Notes under the pieces: model-generated
What the model saw: only the letters and a program-made list of their open reading frames with translations
Told to the model about the DNA's origin: nothing
The model's database searches: none
Part shown: positions 1 to 6,633 of the stretch, one piece after another
How the letters are laid out: every line of letters begins with the position of its first letter
Position numbering within the stretch: position 1 is the first letter of the stretch
Program-made: the position numbers and the translations under genes
DNA from: Bacillota bacterium
GTDB lineage: Bacteria; Bacillota; Clostridia; Peptostreptococcales; Anaerovoracaceae
Direction of reading: 5' to 3'
NCBI GenBank assembly: GCA_030535715.1
Contig: JAUNRL010000041.1
Span: 1 to 8,535, forward strand
Length of the DNA stretch: 8,535 nucleotides

Positions 1-1036
1 TGGCTTCCCGCAGCATGCGCTTCAGCTGTGCCGCCGGAATCCGGGCAGCTGTTTCCGCCGCCTTCTTTGCCCGGAATTCCGCTGTTTTTTCTTCTTTCTT
101 CAGATACGCTGCGCTCTGTCCGACAGAGCGTCCCTCTTCCTGCAGCTCCCGGGCCATCAGCATCAGTTCCAGCTGCCGGATGATCCCGAAGAGAATGCCG
201 AATTCCGACTCTCCTTCTTCGAGAAGCGTATTCAGATGCAGCAGCGCCTGATCCTTTCGCCCCCGCCCGATGGCGTCGAGCATGGCAAACACGTTGTTCT
301 CCGGATTTACCGACAGGGTACCGTTCAGATCCGCCGCGGTCACCAGCGGTGAATCTCCGCTGTGCGCGATGATCTTTTTCAGATCATTCTCCAGTGCGTA
401 AAGATCGTAGTCCACATACCGGTTATCGTAGCCGCTGTCATGCAGAATCCTCTGCAGAGCGTCTCTGGTGCAGGTCTTTCCGGCCTGCTGAAACCGCTTG
501 GCCACAAAACTCCGCAGCGTCGCCCGATCCAGTGGCGTGAAGTCATACGTCGCTCCGCCGGCCTGCGTCACTGCGGTCCGGAGTTTTTTCAGCTTTTTTC
601 CGTCGCTCTGCCGGGTGTAGTCTCCCACCGTCAGAGGAGAATCGGCAGTCAGAATCACCAGAACACGATCCGGTATCTCCCTGAGCCACCTCAAAAATTC
701 CTCAATGCTCTCCTTTTCCTGTTCATAGGCCTTCGGCCACTTTCCGTTCGGATTGATCAGGCCGCTGATCAGAATCACCTTCCGTACCGACAGCAGCGGC
801 AGCGTTTCCGCTGCCAGGCAAATCCCGTCATTGTTCAGACTCTCCCGGGGGATTACGACCAGATCCATCTGCTTCGATGCCGGTTCCGTAAACCGGTCAG
901 CAAGGGTGCGCGCGTAATGATCCGTCAGATAGGCTTCCTGCCCGCACAGCAAAATCAGGGCGGGAACATTCCCCTCCTTCAGATCCTTTTCCAGTCTGAC
1001 AAAGGCATGCGGCCCCTCCGCTCTCCCATAGGCCAT
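1..1036 (-). CDS. holA: DNA polymerase III subunit delta (partial, 3' end outside window)
   Basis: Delta subunit of the clamp loader, which opens the beta sliding clamp and helps load it on primed DNA in the replisome. I translated 345 codons with no stop before the window edge. The N-terminal part has the family's nucleotide-fold start (LILLCGQEAYL, about residues 27-37), then hydrophobic strands (VRKVILISG, RVLVILTADSP). The C-terminal helical collar part includes NNVFAMLDAIGRGRKDQALL near residues 247-266, a hallmark stretch of HolA. The family usually has about 330-370 residues, so perhaps 20-30 are missing. The ATG at 1036 is chosen because GAGGAG lies 9 bases upstream (1046-1051). It follows comEC on the same strand after 88 bases, an order common in Bacillota, but has its own promoter-like sequence in that gap. 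Identification rests on motifs and on gene order. Confidence 0.92.
   Translation of the reverse strand, partial: MAYGRAEGPHAFVRLEKDLKEGNVPALILLCGQEAYLTDHYARTLADRFTEPASKQMDLVVIPRESLNNDGICLAAETLPLLSVRKVILISGLINPNGKWPKAYEQEKESIEEFLRWLREIPDRVLVILTADSPLTVGDYTRQSDGKKLKKLRTAVTQAGGATYDFTPLDRATLRSFVAKRFQQAGKTCTRDALQRILHDSGYDNRYVDYDLYALENDLKKIIAHSGDSPLVTAADLNGTLSVNPENNVFAMLDAIGRGRKDQALLHLNTLLEEGESEFGILFGIIRQLELMLMARELQEEGRSVGQSAAYLKKEEKTAEFRAKKAAETAARIPAAQLKRMLREA
112..130. repeat. 19-bp perfect palindrome inside holA
   Basis: cgctctgtccgacagagcg has 9-base arms around a single central base. It lies within the coding sequence of holA (residues around RSVGQSA, 303-309) and so is under codon constraint. 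It is longer than most palindromes expected by chance in a window of this size. It does not match the usual Gram-positive LexA box. Confidence 0.5.
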
Positions 1037-1084
1037 CTTCGACAACTCCTCAGCGATGTTTCCTGTACTCTGGTTTGCTCCATC

Positions 1085-1113
1085 ATTATAGATGTTTGCC
1101 CGGCAAAGAACAA
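1085..1113 (-). promoter_or_regulatory. Predicted sigma-A-type promoter for holA
   Basis: On the minus strand a perfect TATAAT -10 box (1085-1090) is preceded by a 17-base spacer and TTGTTC (1108-1113), which matches the -35 consensus TTGACA at its first three bases. Transcription would begin near 1078, giving a leader of roughly 40 bases before the holA ATG at 1036. The spacer contains a perfect palindrome (1095-1107). This is a sequence prediction. Read-through from comEC could also supply holA, since I see no terminator between the two genes. Confidence 0.6.
1095..1107. repeat. 13-bp palindrome in the holA promoter spacer
   Basis: The sequence tttgcccggcaaa is a perfect inverted repeat with 6-base arms around one central base. 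It fills most of the space between the predicted -35 and -10 boxes of holA. It is not followed by a T-run, so it is unlikely to be a terminator for comEC. Its position would suit a repressor operator, but no regulator is identified and a chance palindrome of this size is possible. Confidence 0.45.
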
Positions 1114-1124
1114 GAGGATCGCGG

Positions 1125-3542
1125 TCATTGGGAAGCGTCGATCATGGTTTTTACCTTCCTTACCTTCCCGTCCCGCAGCTTCATGCCGATGGCTCCCTGC
1201 CGGTCGGTCCGGAAGACGGGGATTCCGAGATGGCTGAGTCGGTTCAGCGTTTCCCTCGTCGGATGGCCGTACACGTTCCGGACAGCGACCTGTATGACCG
1301 CGGCGGACGGAGCGACGGTTTCCGCGAAGGCAGCGCCGGTGCTGTATCGGGATCCGTGATGTCCGACCTTCAGGATATCTGCGTGAAGCGGACTGCCCCC
1401 TTGGTTTCTGTACAGCTTCATCAGCTGCTGTTCCCCTTCCTCCCCCAGATCGCCGGTGGCCAGAAGACTCACCCCATTGATGGTGATCTTCATAATCAGA
1501 CTGGAGGCATTCTCATCCTCGTCAGCCGTCCCGTCACCCGGCGTCCCGAGTGGATCGTCCTTTACCGTCGGCCATACTACATCGAGCACGGCATTCTTCG
1601 ACAGCCGCAGACGCTGACCAGCCCGCAGATAAGTGATCCGCTCCGGAGGCAGGCCGGTCTGCGCGCAGATTTCCCGCTCCCGTCGGCGATTGACCTCCGC
1701 AAGGAACAGCCTGCGGATCATGCCCTCCCGGGCCAGTTCGCAGATTCCCTGATAATGGTCGGTATGCAGGTGGGTGACGAAAGCGCCGTCCACGCGTGAT
1801 ACGCCATTCCTGAGCAGATAAGGTTTCACCGTTTTCTTTCCGACCGCATAGTTCTCGTTTCCGCCGCTGTCGATCAAATAGTGGTTTCCGCCGGTCCGGA
1901 TATGCATGCAGTCCCCCTGCCCTACGTCAACGAACACCAGATCCATACGCCGGAATCCATCATCGGCGGCGCCGGCTGCCGCGCAGGAAACGAGCAGAAC
2001 ACAGATGGCGGCAGCGGCAATCTTTCCATATTCCCTGCGGATGACCAGAAGCCGTCCGCTCTCTGAAGCAAAGACAAAAAGGCACAGATAATACAGGAAC
2101 ACCAAAGCAACCGGCGGAGCCGCCAAGGTCAGGTACGTCACCCGATCCGCGCAGCAGACCGCATTCAGGCGAATCAGCAGATCACACAGCAGACCAGCCG
2201 TCTGGTCCATAAGATCGGTGATATGATCCGGTAACCCGGCAAACAGCACCGTCAGGCACAGCGATCCCATGCCCAGCGGAACCAGCAGTCCCGCGGCCAT
2301 AACCACCGGAATGTTGATGAACACCGCAATCCAGCTGATCCAGCCAAACTGCCAGAGAATATAGGGACCCAGACCCAGCTGGACAGCGAGACCAGCCATC
2401 AGAATTCCCGTATACCATCGGCTGATGAGGGGCAGAAACAGCGACAGGGAAAACACCGCCAGAAAACTCATCTGAAACCCGGGCAGAAACAGCGTGTACG
2501 GGTTGACCGCGATGGAGGCCAGACCCACCGCCAGCGCTGCACAGCACAGATCGTAACGCCGTCCGGTCATTCGGGCGAACATATGCAGAAGGATCATCAG
2601 CACCGCCCGAACGACGGAGGGCGAACAGCCGGCCAGTACCGTGTACCCGAGGAAAAACAGGCCGGCCAGACTATAGAACAATGCGTCCCGCACCGGACCG
2701 GTCCGCAGGACGAACAACCCGGTCAGCAGCAGACGAAGCCGCAACATTGCCGCGTAGAGAATCCCGATGTGCAGGCCGCTGACAGCCAGGATATGGGCGG
2801 TGCCGTTTTTCTGGAAAGTTTCCGTCAGGTCCTCATCCAAGCAGCCCTCTTCCCCGAACAGAACGGCCTGCATCACCTCCGCTGTCCGCGAATCCGTATG
2901 CCTTCGCAGACCTTCGATGAACCGCTCCTTTCCCCGAAACAGCCAGACGGTCAATGGCGAAGCTGCCCCAGTCTCAGCCGAAAGGCTTTCCGCCGTCATC
3001 ACCCGCCGGATTCCTTTGCCGCGCAGATACATCGTCTGATCGAAACCGCCGGGATTCCTCCGCGGCTGCGGCAACTGCAGCTTTCCCGTTACCCGTATCC
3101 GCTGTCCCGGCAGCGGGCAATCCGATGATGATTCCGCCTCCTCATCCGTAGACCGGCTTCTTTCCCGCCAGGCAATCATCACCTTCTCCCCGTCAATCGC
3201 CCGTCTGTTTGCTTCCTCCGCCCGCAGAACCATCCAGTACCCGCCGTCCCGGCGCGGTTCCTTCTGCAGCACCTCTCCCCGGAGCGTCACCCGTTCTTCC
3301 GGATCGGGAAATGAATCGGCCTGACCTGACAGAATCAGCATATGCCCCAGACTGCACAGGTAAAGCGCAAGGAGGATCCACGCCGTCCGTCCGGAGCCGC
3401 CCGCTGCCTTTACTGCAAAAGCAATCCCGGCGGCCCCCAGGCCCAGCGCCGCCGCTGAACCAAAAAACTCCGCCGCCAGAATTGCTGCCGCGCAAGCCCC
3501 TGCGCACAGGGTCAGTTTCCTTCGGATAATCATCTTGGTCAA
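1125..3542 (-). CDS. comEC: ComEC/Rec2 family DNA internalization channel
   Basis: Membrane channel that passes single-stranded DNA into the cell during natural transformation. At 805 residues it is the normal full length for the family. Residues 1-75 hold N-terminal membrane segments. Residues about 83-185 form the OB-fold-like DUF4131 region, ending in the typical NPGGFDQTMYLRGKGI (163-178). Residues about 225-520 form the Competence membrane domain, with AHILAVSGLHIGILYAAM at 249-266. Residues about 533-790 form a metallo-beta-lactamase-like domain with VDVGQGD (538-544), HLHTDH (591-596), ATGDLGEEGE (695-704), GHHGS (727-731) and GHP (759-761), so the metal-site motifs look intact. The start is TTG at 3542, with GGAG only 4 bases upstream. 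An in-frame ATG at 3533 is the alternative, but its spacing to that GGAG is 13 bases. A stop at 3573 closes the frame upstream. No comEA lies next to it. The neighbouring PBP is divergent. Confidence 0.95.
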   Translation of the reverse strand: MTKMIIRRKLTLCAGACAAAILAAEFFGSAAALGLGAAGIAFAVKAAGGSGRTAWILLALYLCSLGHMLILSGQADSFPDPEERVTLRGEVLQKEPRRDGGYWMVLRAEEANRRAIDGEKVMIAWRERSRSTDEEAESSSDCPLPGQRIRVTGKLQLPQPRRNPGGFDQTMYLRGKGIRRVMTAESLSAETGAASPLTVWLFRGKERFIEGLRRHTDSRTAEVMQAVLFGEEGCLDEDLTETFQKNGTAHILAVSGLHIGILYAAMLRLRLLLTGLFVLRTGPVRDALFYSLAGLFFLGYTVLAGCSPSVVRAVLMILLHMFARMTGRRYDLCCAALAVGLASIAVNPYTLFLPGFQMSFLAVFSLSLFLPLISRWYTGILMAGLAVQLGLGPYILWQFGWISWIAVFINIPVVMAAGLLVPLGMGSLCLTVLFAGLPDHITDLMDQTAGLLCDLLIRLNAVCCADRVTYLTLAAPPVALVFLYYLCLFVFASESGRLLVIRREYGKIAAAAICVLLVSCAAAGAADDGFRRMDLVFVDVGQGDCMHIRTGGNHYLIDSGGNENYAVGKKTVKPYLLRNGVSRVDGAFVTHLHTDHYQGICELAREGMIRRLFLAEVNRRREREICAQTGLPPERITYLRAGQRLRLSKNAVLDVVWPTVKDDPLGTPGDGTADEDENASSLIMKITINGVSLLATGDLGEEGEQQLMKLYRNQGGSPLHADILKVGHHGSRYSTGAAFAETVAPSAAVIQVAVRNVYGHPTRETLNRLSHLGIPVFRTDRQGAIGMKLRDGKVRKVKTMIDASQ

Positions 3543-3565
3543 CCGTCTCCACTGCTTCCAATACT

Positions 3566-3581
3566 TTCCATTTCAATGGAA
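3566..3581. repeat. Inverted repeat in the comEC leader (7-2-7)
   Basis: The sequence ttccatttcaatggaa has 7-base perfect arms around a 2-base centre. It lies 24-39 bases before the comEC TTG start, between the two divergent genes. In RNA it could form a 6-bp hairpin with a four-base loop just ahead of the Shine-Dalgarno site. As DNA it could be an operator. I found no convincing -35/-10 pair for comEC around it, so its role is unassigned. Confidence 0.4.
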
Positions 3582-3640
3582 TATTCTGCCAACCCATTGT
3601 GATGATCCGATGAGATTTGTGTGAAAAATACCGGCGCGCA

Positions 3641-3670
3641 TTTCCTTTATATGTTTATGTATGATATAAT
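3641..3670 (+). promoter_or_regulatory. Extended -10 promoter for the penicillin-binding protein gene
   Basis: A perfect TATAAT at 3665-3670 is preceded directly by TGA (3662-3664), which makes the TGn extended -10 motif. The -35 region (near 3641-3647, tttcctt) is weak, as is common for extended -10 promoters. Transcription would start about 3677, some 25 bases before the TTG start at 3702. Because the promoter lies downstream of the GTG at 3621, it argues against that longer reading of the gene. Confidence 0.7.
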
Positions 3671-3688
3671 GCGGATAACTAAACAACC

Positions 3689-3704
3689 GGAGGGGATTAT
3701 TTTG
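3689..3704 (+). promoter_or_regulatory. Ribosome binding site that fixes a TTG start
   Basis: GGAGGGG at 3689-3695 is a strong Shine-Dalgarno match, 6 bases before TTG at 3702-3704, which is in frame with the penicillin-binding protein. No comparable site precedes the GTG at 3621, nor the in-frame ATG at 3669, which overlaps the -10 box. Confidence 0.8.
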
Positions 3705-6563
3705 GCTGACCAGAAAAATACAAATCGCAGCAATGCAGATAACAATACGGAATTCTACTACGGCACCGGGTCGGAAAACACCGGCGCGAAAGCCGGAAGA
3801 AAAAAGAAAAAGGCGGTATACCGGATCACCCGCCCGGCAAAATCGTCCAACTCCCGGAAAAAGAAACGGGCTGTGGCGATTCCCCCGCCGAAAACACTCA
3901 GTCCGATCATAACCATCTTCAGTTTTATTCTGCTTTTCGGAACCATGATGGTCATGGCCGTCGGCATCTTCGTTGGAGTTGTCTTTCTGAAAGCGCCCAA
4001 CGTTCAGACGGACGATATCTACTCCCAGATCAAGCAGCGTTCCATCGTCTATGACTCCGATGGTCAGGAAATGGAGAATCTGTACTTTGACGAAGGCAAC
4101 CGAACCATCGTCCAGTATGACCAGATTCCCGAAAACATGGTCAATGCGGTGGTTGCCATCGAGGACAACAAATTCTGGACCCACAACGGGTTCAACTTCA
4201 TCCGTATGATCGGCGCCATCAAGGACAGCGTTTTCGGCGGCGGCAGCATCAGCGGAACCAGTACGGTCACCCAGCAGCTTGCCCGAAACTTCTATCTGGC
4301 TGACATTAAGAGCCAGCGGTCCATGAACCGGAAGATTACGGAAATGTACTGCGCCATCATTCTGGAAAAGAACCTGACCAAACAACAGATCATGGAGGCC
4401 TACCTCAACACCATTTACATGGGCTTCAACACCTACGGCGTGGAAGCGGCTTCCCAGGCGTACTTCAACAAGAGCGTTTCCGACCTCGATCTGCTGGAAT
4501 GCGCCTCTCTGTCGGCCCTGCCCCAGTCTCCGGATGTCTACGCTCTTGTCATTGCCGACTATTATAAGACCATCAACAACCTGCCGATCATCGACAAGAG
4601 TTCTTCCGTCAACTACCTTTATAATGGAGACGTTTCCGTGGATCGGCGAAACTACGCCATCAACCACATGTGCGAGTTGGGCATGATCAGCGAAGAAGAC
4701 CGGGACAAGGCGCTTGGCGATGACCTGAAGTCTCACATCAACCTCGGATCCATTGCCGATGACCATTCCTCCTATTTTGCTGATTACGCCATCGAACAGC
4801 TGCAGAAGGAACTGATGGAGAAGTACAACCTCTCCGAGAGCGAAGCGCAGAACATGGTGTACACCACCGGCCTGCAGATCTACACGACCATGGACTCCAG
4901 GATTCAGAACGCGGTTGAGGAAGAATTTGAAGACAGCGGCAACTATACGTCCATCTCCTATATCCGAACCAATGAGGACGGAGACCTGGTCAGCACCGAT
5001 ACGGGAGCGGTTCTGCTGCAGTCCTATGACAAGTATTTTGACAGCAGGGATCGGTTCAGGCTGAAGGACAGCGAATACAAAACCAACGATGACGGCGGAA
5101 TCACCATCAAGTCCGGCAAGCGGCTGAATTTCTATCCGATTGAGGTCAACGGCCAGCCGGACATCAGTGTGGAATTCAAGAGCATGTACGAGAAAGATGA
5201 TGGCGTATTCTACTTCATTGAAAGCGGCGCCATCTCCATACCGCAGGGCTATAAAACCCTGGATGATAACGGCAACTGCGTCATTTCCGGACAGTTTTTC
5301 AAGGATTATCCCGATTTCTTCGAAAAGGACGGCAATACGCTGATCGTATCGGACGAGAAATACACCCTGAAGCAGAAGATCCGCCAGCCCCAGGCCGCCT
5401 GCGTCATTATGGAGAACAAGACCGGGGAAATCAAGGCCATGATGGGCGGGCGCGGCGCCAGCGGGAAGCAGCTTTATAACCGCGCTGTCCATACCCGGCA
5501 GCCCGGATCCTCCATCAAGCCCATCGCGGTTTACGGCCCGGCTCTGCAGCTCAGTTTCGAAAAGGAAGCCGACGGCAAGAAGATGAAACTGGATAAAACC
5601 GATGGGGACAGCTGGGGCAAGTATATCACGGCCGGCAGCATCATCAATGATCATCCTATTTATCGAAACGGCAAGCAGTGGCCGAAAAACGCCGGCGGCG
5701 GATACTCCGGCAAGATCACCCTGCGCCGTGCGGTACAGCAGTCGGTCAACGTCTGCGCCGTCAAGGTTTTCGACCAGATCGGCATCAACTGGTCTCTGAA
5801 GATGCTGAAGAAGAACGGCATCACCACCATCGATGAGGAAGGCTCCACCAATGACCTGAACGCCGCTGCCCTGGCCCTGGGCGGTCTTACCGACGGCATC
5901 ACGCCTCTGGAACTGACCGCGGCCTACGCCACCTTCCCCAACGGCGGCGTGTACAAAACGCCCGTTTTCTACACGAAGGTTCTGGATAACAAGGGGCAGG
6001 TTCTTCTGGAGAAGCAGACGGAAACCCATCAGGTCTACGACCCCGGTGTCGCTTGGATCATGACGGATATTCTTCACTCTGTCGTCACCCACGGCATCGG
6101 CGCATCAGCGGATATCCCCAACCAGCCGGTTGGCGGCAAGACCGGTACCACATCCGATCAGTACGATATCTGGTTCTCCGGATTCACACCCCAATACACC
6201 ATGGCACTGTGGGAAGGCAATGATGTCAACATCGAACTGTCCTCCATGTCTGGCGCAGCCGCCCGCTTCTGGTCCGCCATCATGACCAAAGTCTGCAGGG
6301 ATCTGCCCCGTGAGGACTTCGCAAGGATGCCGGATAACGTCACCAGAATCAACGGCGAATACTACACCAGGGGAACCTACTCCAAGGTTGTCAGAAAAAA
6401 AGATAAAAAGGATAAGAAGAAGGAGAAGTCCACAACAACCAACACAACGATTGCCCCGCCGAGTCCGGCTCCGACACAGCCGCCGACGACCACAACAACG
6501 ACCACAACGCAGGCTCCGATACAGCCTGATCCGCCGGAACCACCTCAGCCGGAAAACCCGTAA
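3702..6563 (+). CDS. Class A penicillin-binding protein (bifunctional transglycosylase/transpeptidase)
   Basis: Polymerises lipid II into glycan strands and cross-links the peptides outside the membrane; PBP1A/PonA type. Read from TTG 3702 it has 953 residues. A basic cytoplasmic head (about 1-65) precedes one membrane anchor (68-96). The GT51 domain (about 113-283) shows EDNKFWTHNG with likely catalytic Glu154, GTSTVTQQLARN (185-196), the RKITEMYCAIILEKNL stretch (210-225) and GVEAASQAYFNK (246-257). A linker with GLQIYTTMDSRIQ (390-402) leads into an insert of about 150 residues (413-563). The transpeptidase domain follows, with SSIK (nucleophile Ser603), SVN (681-683) and KTGT (813-816). 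The last 60 residues are a Lys cluster followed by a Thr/Pro-rich tail with eight consecutive Thr. All catalytic motifs are intact. The gene is monocistronic, with its own promoter and a terminator just after the stop. The exact ortholog name is not assignable from sequence alone. Confidence 0.95.
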   Translation: MADQKNTNRSNADNNTEFYYGTGSENTGAKAGRKKKKAVYRITRPAKSSNSRKKKRAVAIPPPKTLSPIITIFSFILLFGTMMVMAVGIFVGVVFLKAPNVQTDDIYSQIKQRSIVYDSDGQEMENLYFDEGNRTIVQYDQIPENMVNAVVAIEDNKFWTHNGFNFIRMIGAIKDSVFGGGSISGTSTVTQQLARNFYLADIKSQRSMNRKITEMYCAIILEKNLTKQQIMEAYLNTIYMGFNTYGVEAASQAYFNKSVSDLDLLECASLSALPQSPDVYALVIADYYKTINNLPIIDKSSSVNYLYNGDVSVDRRNYAINHMCELGMISEEDRDKALGDDLKSHINLGSIADDHSSYFADYAIEQLQKELMEKYNLSESEAQNMVYTTGLQIYTTMDSRIQNAVEEEFEDSGNYTSISYIRTNEDGDLVSTDTGAVLLQSYDKYFDSRDRFRLKDSEYKTNDDGGITIKSGKRLNFYPIEVNGQPDISVEFKSMYEKDDGVFYFIESGAISIPQGYKTLDDNGNCVISGQFFKDYPDFFEKDGNTLIVSDEKYTLKQKIRQPQAACVIMENKTGEIKAMMGGRGASGKQLYNRAVHTRQPGSSIKPIAVYGPALQLSFEKEADGKKMKLDKTDGDSWGKYITAGSIINDHPIYRNGKQWPKNAGGGYSGKITLRRAVQQSVNVCAVKVFDQIGINWSLKMLKKNGITTIDEEGSTNDLNAAALALGGLTDGITPLELTAAYATFPNGGVYKTPVFYTKVLDNKGQVLLEKQTETHQVYDPGVAWIMTDILHSVVTHGIGASADIPNQPVGGKTGTTSDQYDIWFSGFTPQYTMALWEGNDVNIELSSMSGAAARFWSAIMTKVCRDLPREDFARMPDNVTRINGEYYTRGTYSKVVRKKDKKDKKKEKSTTTNTTIAPPSPAPTQPPTTTTTTTTQAPIQPDPPEPPQPENP
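6486..6509 (+). repeat. Two 12-bp tandem units encoding the poly-Thr run
   Basis: acgaccacaaca at 6486-6497 is followed directly by acgaccacaacg at 6498-6509, identical at 11 of 12 bases. Together they encode eight consecutive Thr codons in the C-terminal tail of the penicillin-binding protein. The unit is a multiple of three, so copy-number change would lengthen or shorten the Thr run without a frameshift. Confidence 0.7.
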
Positions 6564-6579
6564 CTCCGGATTCCGAAAC

Positions 6580-6617
6580 AAAAGAACCGCTGCCTGATCG
6601 CAACGGTTCTTTTTCTT
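6580..6617. terminator. Bidirectional intrinsic terminator between PBP and etfA
   Basis: Arms aaaagaaccg (6580-6589) and cggttctttt (6604-6613) pair over 10 bases. The intervening 14 bases can add a TGC/GCA extension with a 6-base loop after a C-A mismatch. On the plus strand the stem ends in TTCTTTTTCTT, ending transcription 17 bases after the PBP stop. On the minus strand the same stem ends in TTCTTTTGTTT and lies just beyond the etfA stop. It therefore can serve both converging units. Confidence 0.88.
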
Positions 6618-6633
6618 ATCCGATGTTCAGAAG

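Noticed and set aside
1095..1107. Hairpin as a comEC terminator
   Set aside because: The short stem has no T-run after it, and it sits between good -35 and -10 elements, so a promoter-spacer palindrome fits better.
362..1237. A 291-codon plus-strand open frame across holA and the comEC end
   Set aside because: It crosses two well-supported minus-strand genes and their gap, and its translation is Arg/Gln/Pro-rich with no recognisable domain.
3193..3597. A minus-strand frame starting at ATG 3597 ahead of and overlapping comEC
   Set aside because: It overlaps the comEC N-terminus in another frame, its product is Gly/Arg-rich with no domain, and no ribosome site supports it. It does not suggest a frameshift, because the comEC frame is itself complete.
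3543..3701. Possible minus-strand promoter for comEC in the divergent region
   Set aside because: Several AT-rich words such as TATAAA and TATCAT occur on the minus strand, but none has a -35-like hexamer at 16-18 bases. A promoter must exist somewhere here or nearby, but I cannot place it.
3628..3792. Repeated ccggcgcg word at about 3631 and 3781
   Set aside because: The match is short and made of common GC-rich codons; the first copy is non-coding and the second lies in the PBP head. Probably chance.
3573..6092. An 839-codon open frame on the minus strand, opposite the PBP gene
   Set aside because: Its codons are exact reverse complements of the PBP codons, in register. Stops would need sense codons TTA, CTA or TCA, which this gene avoids because of its GC-rich third positions. 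The sense strand has full domain and catalytic motifs, while the antisense product resembles no family and lacks a sensible start site.
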